From Parasulfuritortus cantonensis (lineage in GTDB: Bacteria; Pseudomonadota; Gammaproteobacteria; Burkholderiales; Thiobacillaceae), in NCBI RefSeq assembly GCF_004337445.1, contig NZ_SJZB01000001.1:1-64000 (forward strand): a DNA stretch of 64,000 nucleotides, read 5' to 3'. Positions 28,072-36,153 of the stretch are shown here, in pieces. Each line of letters starts with the position of its first letter. Position 1 is the first letter of the stretch. Position numbers and translations under genes: made by a program. The notes beneath the pieces were generated by a model. That model had not been told where the DNA came from. It did not search any database and saw nothing but the letters and a program-made list of their open reading frames with translations.

Positions 28072-28508
28072 CAGTAGTCCTCCACGCGCTCGCCCGGCAT
28101 CGCATACTGAACACGCTGATACAGCGGAAACACCGTGCTGTAGCCGGGCACGGGCACCGGGTCGGTGCCGGCCAGGTGCGGGAACACATACATCACCAGG
28201 TCGGGATTCGGCAGGCGCCGGAACTGCCGATAGATTTCGGTGCTCGCCGTGCGCGTGTAGGCGGCGTTGGCGGCTGGCGTTGCCTGCACGTCGGCGTCGG
28301 TCAGCGGGCGGCGCAGGCTCTGACGCGCATCGAGCAGTTGCCGCGCCGTCTGCCCGCCGGCAGCGCCGCTCCCACCGGTCTCCTGCTGCCAGACGTCGAG
28401 CATGGTGCTGTCGCCGTGTGGCAGCAGTTGGTCCTTGCTGGTGGCGCAGCCGCCCAGCACCATGACCGCGAGCATGATCGCGGCCGCCTCAGTCCAGATC
28501 CGACGCAT
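28071..28508 (-). CDS. TIGR03751-family conjugal transfer lipoprotein
   Basis: A 145-residue lipoprotein. MRRIWTEAAAIMLAVMVLGG ends just before a Cys, giving the lipobox LGGC. The mature part includes QFRRLPNPDLVMYVFPHLAG and VPVPGYSTVFPLYQ, hallmarks of this TraV-like ICE family, which helps anchor the core complex in the outer membrane. ATG 28508 lies within the 3' end of the TraB-like gene (20-base overlap). Confidence 0.9.
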   Translation of the reverse strand: MRRIWTEAAAIMLAVMVLGGCATSKDQLLPHGDSTMLDVWQQETGGSGAAGGQTARQLLDARQSLRRPLTDADVQATPAANAAYTRTASTEIYRQFRRLPNPDLVMYVFPHLAGTDPVPVPGYSTVFPLYQRVQYAMPGERVEDY

Positions 28509-29967
28509 GGGCGCCTCCGATGCGGTGATTGACCCGGCGCCCCTTGGCGTCGTAGTCGATGTTGAGCGGCTGCTCCAGATGCACGGCGACCTTGGCACCG
28601 GGCTGTACATAGACCGCGGCGAACGCCTGGCCGTAGAGCTTGTTGACCCACTGCGACATTTCCTGCACGCCGCCGGCCAGGATACGGCCCATGGCCTCGT
28701 TGCCGCTGATGCCGACCGTGCCGAGCGAGCCGTTGCTGTTGGCGACAACGGCAACGCTGCCGTTGTTGGACTTGATGAGCGACGCCGCGCCGGCACCGGC
28801 CGCGGTGATCAAAGCCTGCGAGCCGAGGTACTGCTGGGCGTTGCTGCGCCGCTCCCCTGAGACGCAGGGGATGCCGTAGGGATCACTGATCCAGCCCAGG
28901 CCGCCGTGTGTGGTGCTGTTGCCATTGGCGCCATTGGCTTGACCGCCGCTGCCCTGCGCGCGGTTGCCGTCCTCCGGCACGGTGCGGATCGTGCCGTCCT
29001 GGAACACGAAGGTGACGCTGCGAATCTGGCCACGCACGCACGAAAGCGTCCAGTCGCCCGAGGCCGTGCCGCTGACAACCGCGCCGGCCACGTCGGGAAT
29101 GTCGATGCCGTTGGCGGTCAGGTTGTCCGGGCCGATCAGCACCTTGAACGGGTACGGGTCGTTCACCGTGCCGTCGATCGGCACGCGCCCGATCAGCGCG
29201 GTCATCGCGATTGAGCCCATCAGTGTCGAGTTCGACGGCACCGTGTAGACCGGCTTGGCGGACGGGCGCACCGCGTTGGCCGCCTGCGTGCCAGTATCGG
29301 CCACCGAATCGGCGGCGTTCGAGAGGGCTTTCTGCGCCGGGCCGAAGCTCGTCGGGAAGTTCAGCCCGCCGGTCGTGCCGCCATTCTTGGTCGGCTTCGC
29401 GTCGTCCGGCTCGACCCAGCGCGTGCCAACGCTGCTGCTGGGGCGGGCGCCGCCGCTCTGACTACCGCCGAAGTTCTTGCCGTCGCCGTCCTCCAGGCCC
29501 AGCCCGACTGGCATATCGGCCTGGCCGCCCTTGCCGGAGAGGCCGTCGAGGCGACGCTGCAGGTCTTGCAGCAGACCCCGGGTCTGCTGGCGGTCATTGG
29601 CCACCTGGTCACGGTCCTGCTGCAGACGGCCACGCTCGCCATCCAGTGCAGTCTGGATCCGCTGGTCGATCGCACCCTCGCGGGCACGCATGCGCTCGTT
29701 CTCGGCCTTCTGATTCTTGTTGTCGGTGAGCGCGGTCTGCAGCTCGTTGCGCAACTGCTTGACCTGGGCGACCAGCGTGGCGACGGTATCGCGCGGCGTG
29801 TCGCCCTCGACGCCCAGTGCCTTCATTTCCTCGGGTGTGAGCTGGCTGGCAGCGCCGGCCGGTGCGGGCTTGGCGCCCCGCTCGCTGGAGAACAGCTTGA
29901 TGCCGACGAAGACCAGCAGCAGCCCCATCGGGATCAAGAGCCACTTGAGGAGCGGGTTACTTTTCAT
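28489..29967 (-). CDS. traB: TIGR03752-family ICE protein (TraB/VirB10-like)
   Basis: A 492-residue protein with one N-terminal membrane helix (LLKWLLIPMGLLLVFVGIKL), a long coiled coil (residues about 65-150, QVKQLRNELQTALTDNKNQK and on), a Pro/Gly-rich linker, and a C-terminal beta-rich domain (TVPSNSTLMGSIAMTALIGR; PGAKVAVHLEQPLNIDY). This is the layout of TraB/VirB10 core-complex proteins that span the periplasm. It overlaps its upstream neighbour by 11 bases. Confidence 0.92.
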   Translation of the reverse strand: MKSNPLLKWLLIPMGLLLVFVGIKLFSSERGAKPAPAGAASQLTPEEMKALGVEGDTPRDTVATLVAQVKQLRNELQTALTDNKNQKAENERMRAREGAIDQRIQTALDGERGRLQQDRDQVANDRQQTRGLLQDLQRRLDGLSGKGGQADMPVGLGLEDGDGKNFGGSQSGGARPSSSVGTRWVEPDDAKPTKNGGTTGGLNFPTSFGPAQKALSNAADSVADTGTQAANAVRPSAKPVYTVPSNSTLMGSIAMTALIGRVPIDGTVNDPYPFKVLIGPDNLTANGIDIPDVAGAVVSGTASGDWTLSCVRGQIRSVTFVFQDGTIRTVPEDGNRAQGSGGQANGANGNSTTHGGLGWISDPYGIPCVSGERRSNAQQYLGSQALITAAGAGAASLIKSNNGSVAVVANSNGSLGTVGISGNEAMGRILAGGVQEMSQWVNKLYGQAFAAVYVQPGAKVAVHLEQPLNIDYDAKGRRVNHRIGGAHASDLD

Positions 29968-30889
29968 CGCCGGCTCCCTCGGTCGTGCCGGCGGCCCCGG
30001 CAGACGGTAGATTCACGGTGGCGTCGATGCGGCTGATCCTTGGCAGCAGCGACTCGGCCAGGCCATGTTTGCGGGTGACGAGGTAGACCACCGTGGTATC
30101 GGACGACTGGCCGGCCGGCCCCAATGTAGTGTGCTGGAACGTCGCTGCCACGAAATCGCCCTGCAGCGCGCGCGGGTCGAGATCCAACCCGCGTGCGGTG
30201 GTATTGGTGAGCCGCACGGCCGTCACCCACTGGTCTTCGAGCCGCCAGGCCTCCAGCGCCCTTGCCCGTACCGGCAGTGTGGGCAACAGGGTGTCCAGCG
30301 CCAGATCGCGCCGCAGGTTCACGCGGCCGATGCCGGCAACAGGTTCCACCGTCCGCAGCGGTGCATACAGGTTCTGCGCCGCGAAACGGGTCAGAACCAC
30401 GGCCACCGGCGTTTCGCGCTTGTGGGCAGGCGTGCGCCCCGACGCTGGCGTATCGCCCTGCGTGTCGTCGTCGGTGCTCGGAGGCGTGGCTGCCTGCTCG
30501 CCGTAGTGCGCAGGAGCCGCTTCGCCTTCGACAATGCGCACCGGTTCCAGCGCTGCCTGGCCTGCCTTCGCCGGCTCGGCGGCGATGTCGAGCAGGATCA
30601 ACGCCCCGGATTCCACATCCTGCAGCGGCAGCCGCGTGGATGGGATGGGCTTGCTCGCGCGCAGGTAGATCGCGCCGCCCGCGCTTTGCACTCGCAGGCT
30701 CTCGCCGACGCCTGCCGGCATGCCGATGCGCACGTTGCGGTCGATGAAGACCACGCGCTCCTGGCCGACCACGAGAGGCACGGCCAGGGGCAGCCGCTCC
30801 CAACGCAGAATCTCCATGGCCTGTACGGCAGGCACCAGCCCCAGGCCGAACAGCATGCCGGCCAGGGCCGACGGGATGAGTCGCTTCAT
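29957..30889 (-). CDS. traK: TIGR03749-family ICE protein (TraK-like)
   Basis: A 310-residue exported protein from ATG 30889. Signal peptide LAGMLFGLGLVPAVQA, then MEILRWERLPLAVPLVVGQE and an N-terminal beta domain, a variable middle rich in Pro/Thr, and a C-terminal beta domain (RARALEAWRLEDQWVTAVRL; FQHTTLGPAGQSSDTTVVYL). This is the PFL_4704 family, TraK/VirB9-like, that lies between the outer-membrane lipoprotein and TraB. Confidence 0.9.
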   Translation of the reverse strand: MKRLIPSALAGMLFGLGLVPAVQAMEILRWERLPLAVPLVVGQERVVFIDRNVRIGMPAGVGESLRVQSAGGAIYLRASKPIPSTRLPLQDVESGALILLDIAAEPAKAGQAALEPVRIVEGEAAPAHYGEQAATPPSTDDDTQGDTPASGRTPAHKRETPVAVVLTRFAAQNLYAPLRTVEPVAGIGRVNLRRDLALDTLLPTLPVRARALEAWRLEDQWVTAVRLTNTTARGLDLDPRALQGDFVAATFQHTTLGPAGQSSDTTVVYLVTRKHGLAESLLPRISRIDATVNLPSAGAAGTTEGAGDEK

Positions 30890-31587
30890 GGGGTTGCTCC
30901 CTGCAAAGGCGTGGCTGGGCTGACGGGCGTGGCGGGCTTGCCGGCGGACGCCGGAGCCGGTGGGGTCTCGATGCGCTGGGGCGCATTTGCATAACAATCC
31001 AGCGCCAAGCCGAAGGGGTTGCGTTCGGGGTCGATGTCCATGCGCACGACCTTCAGTGCGTAGCGCACTAGCGCGCGCTTGACCTGCTCCGACCCCAGGT
31101 ACTCGTCGGCGCTCACGTCCAGCGTGACGACCCAGTCGTTCGCGGACAGCACCTGTACGCGCGATGCCGGGTCGTCGCCGTAGCCCCGGCCCGGAATCTC
31201 GTAGATGCCGCGCACGCGCTGGCGCAGCTCGCCGTTGCCGCGCCGGTATTCGTAGTCCTGCTGCAGAAAGGCTCGACAGCTCGGCGTGAAATAGGTGGAC
31301 AGCGCGCGCAGGTTGCGCGGGTAGTCCTCATCGCCATTGGTCGGCCAGCGTTGTGCCTGCTGCCAGATGTAGAACGTGAAGGCGTAGACGCTCTCCGGCG
31401 GCACCTCCCACCACTTGCGGGTGCTGCCCGAGCGCAGATCGGGTGGCACGTGGATGGTCAGGCTCTTGGGCGCGCTCCACCAACCCGCGCCAAGCAGCAG
31501 CGCGACCACGAACAGCGCGGCGGCGCTCAGACGCAGCGTCTTCACGTGGGCTTGCAGGTGCATGACCTCATTGCGAAATCGGCTCAC
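30886..31587 (-). CDS. traE: TIGR03746-family ICE protein (TraE-like)
   Basis: A 233-residue protein with one N-terminal membrane helix (LRLSAAALFVVALLLGAGWW) and a periplasmic domain with WWEVPPESVYAFTFYIWQQA and the conserved WVVTLDVSADEYL. It is the PFL_4703 (TraE/VirB8-like) scaffold protein. The start is GTG at 31587, supported by GGAGGT seven bases upstream; the next ATG would cost 8 residues. It overlaps the TraK-like gene by 4 bases. Confidence 0.9.
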   Translation of the reverse strand: MSRFRNEVMHLQAHVKTLRLSAAALFVVALLLGAGWWSAPKSLTIHVPPDLRSGSTRKWWEVPPESVYAFTFYIWQQAQRWPTNGDEDYPRNLRALSTYFTPSCRAFLQQDYEYRRGNGELRQRVRGIYEIPGRGYGDDPASRVQVLSANDWVVTLDVSADEYLGSEQVKRALVRYALKVVRMDIDPERNPFGLALDCYANAPQRIETPPAPASAGKPATPVSPATPLQGATP

Positions 31588-32069
31588 TGGATGGACCTCC
31601 TGTCGCCGCGTGCCGTCCGTCCGGAGGGCGGAACAGCCGCAGCTCGTGTGGCGTGGTGGCCGGCGCGCTGGCGCCGAGTGGTCCACCAGCCCGAGCGGGC
31701 GATGAGCTGCGCACCGCCCACGTGGGCCGCCAGCGCGGGGTGGCGTAGCGCGAGCGACCACTGGAGCTGGCGGTACAGCCAGGTGTCAGGCCGGCCGCGC
31801 TTGTACCGGCGCACCAGTCCCCCGCCCACGAAGACGCCGATGCCGATGCCCACGACGATCAGCGTCGGGACCATGGCGATGCTGTGGGTGAGCCACGCCA
31901 ACGGCACCCCGGCCAAGAAGCCGGCAGCGGCCGACAGGCCCGCGCAGACCCACAGCTCGTCGGCGGTGAGCCCGCGCACGACCACCGGATGCCGGTTCAG
32001 GCGGTGCGGCAGAAAGGTCACGAGCCCGTCGCGCGGGATGTCCCGCGAACTGTCCATGGGACCAGCCAT
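31584..32069 (-). CDS. traL: TIGR03750-family conjugal transfer protein (TraL-like)
   Basis: A 161-residue protein with paired hydrophobic helices (LWVCAGLSAAAGFLAGVPLA and VPTLIVVGIGIGVFVGGGLV) and the family text FLPHRLNRHPVVVRGLTADE near the start. It corresponds to the TraL/VirB3-like inner-membrane protein. The C-terminal 45 residues are Arg-rich and longer than usual. An ATG 4 codons later (32057) is a possible alternative start. Confidence 0.85.
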   Translation of the reverse strand: MAGPMDSSRDIPRDGLVTFLPHRLNRHPVVVRGLTADELWVCAGLSAAAGFLAGVPLAWLTHSIAMVPTLIVVGIGIGVFVGGGLVRRYKRGRPDTWLYRQLQWSLALRHPALAAHVGGAQLIARSGWWTTRRQRAGHHATRAAAVPPSGRTARGDRRSIQ

Positions 32070-32081
32070 CGATTGCGGCCC

Positions 32082-32474
32082 TTACAGCACGCCGGTGGCC
32101 TTGGTCAGCAACCAGATGCCGACGACCAGCAGGATGGCGCCGACCGCCACGGTCAGGCCGAACTGGCCCCAGGTGGCGCGGCCGGTGTGAATCTCCGCGT
32201 AGCGCGTGTAGGCGTGGTAGCAGACGCCGATGAACATCGAAGCGACCACGAGCAGTGCGACCAGCAGCACGATGTCGTAGCCGTAGTTCTGCAGTGTCTG
32301 CATGATGCCGCTGCCCGTACCACGCGACGGATCTTCCATCGTAGGTAGGCCGGCCGCGTGCGAGGACAGCGGTGCGACTGCGCTCGCCAGCGGCGCGAGT
32401 GCAGCAGTAATACGCTGCGGGGTGAGCAGCGGGAAGCGGGAGGAAGCGCGATGCGCAAGGGAAGAAGCGTTCAT
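32082..32474 (-). CDS. TIGR03745-family ICE membrane protein (pilin-like/VirB2-like)
   Basis: A 130-residue protein from ATG 32474 with a signal-like N-terminus (ALAPLASAVAPLSSHAAG) and two membrane helices (IVLLVALLVVASMFIGVCYH and FGLTVAVGAILLVVGIWLL). This PFL_4702 family has the size and two-helix form of a propilin. A longer in-frame reading to 33101 covers two other genes and is rejected. It ends 12 bases before the TraL-like start. Confidence 0.88.
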   Translation of the reverse strand: MNASSLAHRASSRFPLLTPQRITAALAPLASAVAPLSSHAAGLPTMEDPSRGTGSGIMQTLQNYGYDIVLLVALLVVASMFIGVCYHAYTRYAEIHTGRATWGQFGLTVAVGAILLVVGIWLLTKATGVL

Positions 32475-32497
32475 GGCGGAATACCCTTTCGTGGTGG

Positions 32498-32737
32498 TCA
32501 GGACAGAAGGAAGAAGCTCAGCACCAGGTACATCGCGACAAAACGCACGATGACACCGAGGAACTGGCGTTGGGACAGGCGCTGCTCGGCCCAGCCGACA
32601 TAGGCGGTGCGCATCGCCCATACGCCCCACAGCAGCAGGATGGCGAAGACGAAGCCGAGCACGACGGTGGAAACGGTCGCGGGCGTGAAGCCGCCGTTGG
32701 CCTGGAACGCGGCGACCTGATCGGCGGAAGGCGTCAT
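32498..32737 (-). CDS. TIGR03758-family ICE membrane protein
   Basis: A 79-residue protein with two membrane helices (VSTVVLGFVFAILLLWGVWA and FLGVIVRFVAMYLVLSFFLL). It matches the PFL_4701 family, always next to the pilin-like gene in this ICE class. It overlaps the RAQPRD gene by 4 bases and is probably a small inner-membrane or pilin-like part of the channel. Confidence 0.88.
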   Translation of the reverse strand: MTPSADQVAAFQANGGFTPATVSTVVLGFVFAILLLWGVWAMRTAYVGWAEQRLSQRQFLGVIVRFVAMYLVLSFFLLS

Positions 32738-33123
32738 GGCGACGGCGCCTCCTTATCGTCTGCGATGCGGCTGCGGGTGTAGTCGCCCGTGAGGGCCACG
32801 GGATCGCGCGGCTGGGCGCGCTGCGGAACGAGGTAGTCCTGCACGCCGGCGCGGATGCGCTGCAGATCAGCGCGCAGCCGGGCGTAGTCGAAGTGGTAGC
32901 GGACGCGCTCTGGCGACGAGGAGCTGGCGGCCTGTGCTGCCAGATGGTCGGCCAGTCGGTCGGCCAGCTCGATCTGACGCGCCAGGGCCGCGAGTTGCTC
33001 GCGCTCCAGAGCACCGTCGGAGGCCATGGCCGGACGCACGGCCGAAACCAAGAGGGCCAACACCAGCGGCAACGCAGCCATTGCGCGCGGCCATGTGCCA
33101 ATGCGTCGGCGGGTTTGTTCCAT
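32734..33123 (-). CDS. RAQPRD-family ICE protein (TIGR01690)
   Basis: A 129-residue exported protein with signal peptide MAALPLVLALLVSAVRPAMA and the family signature RAQPRD in LVPQRAQPRDPVALTGDY. ATG 33123 is chosen because GGGGGA stands at a proper distance, whereas ATG 33129 directly abuts it. It is the first gene of this T4SS segment; upstream lies the plus-strand cargo block rather than the next T4SS gene. Confidence 0.9.
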   Translation of the reverse strand: MEQTRRRIGTWPRAMAALPLVLALLVSAVRPAMASDGALEREQLAALARQIELADRLADHLAAQAASSSSPERVRYHFDYARLRADLQRIRAGVQDYLVPQRAQPRDPVALTGDYTRSRIADDKEAPSP

Positions 33124-33306
33124 CGCCATTCCCCCGTGTAGTGAATGGCGTTGATGCTGCGGCGCTCCCGACTCAGGCGCAGCAGAGAAAGGGAACTCCT
33201 GTGCGACCGGATTGATGGCGCAACACCGCCCAGTCATTGAGCCCGAAGTGCGCAGCGCGCCCCATTTTAGCCACATTAGAGTTCTCGATGGACCGTAGAT
33301 CTGGGT

Positions 33307-33360
33307 TAAATGCTCCCACAGGAGCATTTATTGCCATTTCCTGGTGTCGCCTGATATAAT
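33307..33360 (+). promoter_or_regulatory. hipB promoter with a 10-bp-arm palindromic operator
   Basis: A perfect palindrome TAAATGCTCC (33307-33316) - CACA - GGAGCATTTA (33321-33330) abuts a good sigma-70 promoter: TTGCCA at 33331-33336, 18-bp spacer, TATAAT at 33355-33360. The hipB-like start follows 53 bases later. HipB-type repressors bind such palindromes, so this is probably the autoregulatory site of the cassette. Confidence 0.75.
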
Positions 33361-33412
33361 CATCCGACAGAACTCTGTATCCGACATTAAGAATCCCTTG
33401 GGAGCGATTAGC

Positions 33413-33739
33413 ATGGAATCCCCGATTCCCCTGCCTGTCGAGCGTGCCATCCACAAGCTCGGCAGCGACATTTCGCTGGCGCGCCGGCGCCGCCATATCT
33501 CGCAGGCTTCGCTGGCCGAGCGCATGGGGGCATCCCTTTCCACCGTGCGCCGCATGGAGAAAGGTGACGTGCGCGTACCCATCCACTTCTTCGCCCGTGC
33601 GCTGCATGTCTTCGGCGAAATCCAGGCGCTGGAGCATCTGCTGGATACTGCTCACGACGAGATCGGCCTGACGCTGATGGACGAGCGCTTGCCAAAGCGT
33701 GTGCGCAGCAAGCCAGGCGGCACCTCGGGAGCGCTCTGA
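33413..33739 (+). CDS. hipB: HipB-like XRE-family antitoxin/repressor
   Basis: A 108-residue protein from ATG 33413. A helix-turn-helix of the XRE type covers about residues 15-70: ISLARRRRHISQASLAERMG followed by LSTVRRMEKGDVRVPIHFFA. It is followed by a short acidic and basic tail. The stop and the next start overlap (TGATG), as in hipBA operons. It should bind the palindrome upstream and restrain the HipA-like kinase. Confidence 0.85.
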   Translation: MESPIPLPVERAIHKLGSDISLARRRRHISQASLAERMGASLSTVRRMEKGDVRVPIHFFARALHVFGEIQALEHLLDTAHDEIGLTLMDERLPKRVRSKPGGTSGAL

Positions 33740-35043
33740 TGGCTGCCGTCGCCCCGATCCGTCAGCAGGTCCATTTGTGCATCGGCAAGGCGGGCCTGCC
33801 GGTCGGCTCGCTCATTTATGTCCGGCAGGGACGGCGCGAGAACTGCGCCTTCGCCTATGACGCGGCCTGGCTGGCCAATCCGGCGTGCTTCAACGTGTCG
33901 GCCGACCTGCAGTTGATGCCGGGCCACCAGCCGCACAAAGCCGCATCGCCCCATGATTCCGTGTTCCATGGTGCGATCGCAGATACCGCGCCAGATGCCT
34001 GGGGCCGACGCATCATCGCCCGCGACCATGCCAAGCGCCGTCGGGTAGATCCGGGACTGCCGGCCCTCACCGAGCTGGACTACCTGCTGGCGGTCGACGA
34101 CTTTAGCCGCGTCGGTGCACTGCGCCTGCGCGATGCAGATGGGACGTGGCACAGAACGGTCGCGAAAGGCCGGCGCAACACGCCGCCGCTGATCGAGCTG
34201 GAGCACATCTACCAGGCCAGCCGTGCCGTCGAACGCGGGCAGGAATCGGCGGAGGATTTGCGTTACCTGCAAGGCAAGGGCACCTCGCTCGGCGGTCTGC
34301 GGCCCAAGTGCACGATGGTGGACGAGGACGGCTGGCTGGCCATCGGCAAGTTTCCGAGCGTGGGCGACACCCGAAGCGTCACGCGCGGCGAGGTGCTGGC
34401 CCTCAAGCTGGCGGCGCTGGCCGGCATCGATGCCGCGCCCGCGCGCATCGTCTTGCTGGGTGACAGCGGACACGAGGTGCCGGTAGCGGTCATCCGCCGG
34501 TTCGACCGCGACAGCGAAGACGGCCGCATTCCCTACCAGTCGGCCGCATCGCTGCTGCAGGCCTCACGCGAGGAGGATCGTAGCTATACCGAGATCGCAG
34601 ACGCCATCCGCTCCCACAGCCACGCGCCCACCGAGGATGTACGCCAGCTTTGGCGCCGCCTGGTGCTCAACCTGCTGATCACCAACGTGGACGATCACCT
34701 GCAGAACCACGGATTCCTGCACGTGGAGCATGGGCTCTGGCGGCTTGCGCCTGCCTTCGACATCAATCCTTTCCCGGACAAGGACAGGGAGTCCAAGACC
34801 TGGCTGACCGAGCAGGATGGGCCGATCACCGACGTTCAGATGCTGCTGGCCCGCGCATCGTACTTCGCGCTGGACGAGGCGCAGGCCCTGGCCGTGCTGG
34901 GTGAGGTGCATGCCGCGGTATCGTGCTGGCGCCAAGTCGCGCTCAGCCCGGAGGTCGGATTGCGCGCGGTCGAGCTGGATGACTTCGCGCCGGCCTTCGA
35001 GCACGAACAGATGGACGCCGCCGCTGCGCTGCTCGGGCGGTGA
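33739..35043 (+). CDS. hipA: HipA-like serine/threonine kinase toxin
   Basis: A 434-residue HipA-family kinase. The N-terminal domain (VGSLIYVRQGRRENCAFAYD) is followed by the kinase core: YLQGKGTSLGGLRPKCTM (phosphate-loop region), WLAIGKFPS (ATP-binding Lys), the catalytic loop ITNVDDHLQNHGF near residues 314-326, and the metal motif FDINP near 340-344. HipA toxins phosphorylate tRNA synthetases such as GltX and slow growth. Catalytic residues appear intact. The gene is translationally coupled to hipB and followed after 12 bases by a DUF3800 gene. Confidence 0.85.
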   Translation: MAAVAPIRQQVHLCIGKAGLPVGSLIYVRQGRRENCAFAYDAAWLANPACFNVSADLQLMPGHQPHKAASPHDSVFHGAIADTAPDAWGRRIIARDHAKRRRVDPGLPALTELDYLLAVDDFSRVGALRLRDADGTWHRTVAKGRRNTPPLIELEHIYQASRAVERGQESAEDLRYLQGKGTSLGGLRPKCTMVDEDGWLAIGKFPSVGDTRSVTRGEVLALKLAALAGIDAAPARIVLLGDSGHEVPVAVIRRFDRDSEDGRIPYQSAASLLQASREEDRSYTEIADAIRSHSHAPTEDVRQLWRRLVLNLLITNVDDHLQNHGFLHVEHGLWRLAPAFDINPFPDKDRESKTWLTEQDGPITDVQMLLARASYFALDEAQALAVLGEVHAAVSCWRQVALSPEVGLRAVELDDFAPAFEHEQMDAAAALLGR

Positions 35044-35055
35044 CGGAAGCGAGGG

Positions 35056-36117
35056 ATGGACATGGAATGCTTTCACATCGACGAGAGTGGCTATACGGGG
35101 TTCGACCTGCTCAATGCGGAACAGCGCTTTCAAGGCGCCACGGCGGTGGCCATCAGTGACGAAGACGCCGCTCAGCTGATCCAAGCGCACTTCCCCAAGC
35201 TGCAGGCGCCCGAACTCAAGTACCACGCCCTCGCGCGCAGGCCGGGTTACCGGCAGCCACTGTTGGACTTGCAGCGTGCCGTGCTGTCCCAGCACAAGTG
35301 CGTGACCTACGTCTGTGACAAGCGATTCCTGCTGATCCTAATGTTCCTGGACTACGCCGTCGAACCGTTCTACTACGAGCGTGGCGAGGACTTTTACAAG
35401 GACGGACAGAACTACGCCCTGGCCTCGCTGCTGTACACGGTCGGCCCGACATTGCTCGGCAAGGCCGCGTTCGATGATCTGCTTGTGGCCTTCCAGAGGG
35501 CGGTCAAGGCAAAGACCCCGCAAGCCTTGGATGCGTTGGTGAACGCGGCCAGGAAGCTCAACTGGCCCGAACTGCCCGAAGCGCTGGGGCCGATCGCGCT
35601 GGGCTCGCCCGAATGCCTGTCCGCGATCGCCACGCCGGGCGTCTCGACCGACGCCGCGATGGTGGTGCTCCAATCCCTGATTACCCGGATGGAGGTGATG
35701 GCCGCAGGGCCGTACCGGGTCGAGCACGACCAGTCCAAGAATCTGCTCACGTACCACGAACTGCTCCAGCGCTACATCGACCATCAGGATGAAGTCGAAT
35801 TCAGGCAGACACAGATCGCGGGCATCCGCTTCCCGCTCAAGCTGTCTTCCGTGACCCAGGTCGACTCAAAGACCAGTCCGGCCGTGCAGATCGCCGACGT
35901 CATGATCGGCGCTGCCATCGAGGCCGCCAACGGGCTGACAGGCCTGCGCCCGCCGCTACTGGACCCGCAGACCGTGATGTCCTTGTATGCCGACGATCAG
36001 TTCATCCATCTAGTGCCGTCGATCAACTTCGATGAACAGAAGCAGTTCCGTGAGGGGGCGCAGGCGGCGGAAATGATCGACTACTTCGCCAGGCACTTCG
36101 GCGCGAAAACCTCATGA
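35056..36117 (+). CDS. DUF3800 domain protein
   Basis: A 353-residue protein starting MDMECFHIDESGYTGFDLLN, the ...IDESG... opening of DUF3800, a family with an RNase H-like fold that recurs on mobile elements and beside defence genes. A second conserved acidic block is VTQVDSKTSPAVQIADVMIG near residues 274-293 (the S/D...Q.AD pattern of DUF3800). The function of the family is not established. It stands between hipA and the Gabija pair on the same strand, so it could belong to either unit. Confidence 0.8.
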   Translation: MDMECFHIDESGYTGFDLLNAEQRFQGATAVAISDEDAAQLIQAHFPKLQAPELKYHALARRPGYRQPLLDLQRAVLSQHKCVTYVCDKRFLLILMFLDYAVEPFYYERGEDFYKDGQNYALASLLYTVGPTLLGKAAFDDLLVAFQRAVKAKTPQALDALVNAARKLNWPELPEALGPIALGSPECLSAIATPGVSTDAAMVVLQSLITRMEVMAAGPYRVEHDQSKNLLTYHELLQRYIDHQDEVEFRQTQIAGIRFPLKLSSVTQVDSKTSPAVQIADVMIGAAIEAANGLTGLRPPLLDPQTVMSLYADDQFIHLVPSINFDEQKQFREGAQAAEMIDYFARHFGAKTS

Positions 36118-36153
36118 ATCGGCCACGGCCGCACATCACCAGAGAGGAAACCC

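Noticed and set aside
33173-33655. Minus-strand 160-codon frame opposite hipB
   Set aside because: It spans the hipB promoter palindrome and is antisense to a clear XRE helix-turn-helix gene.
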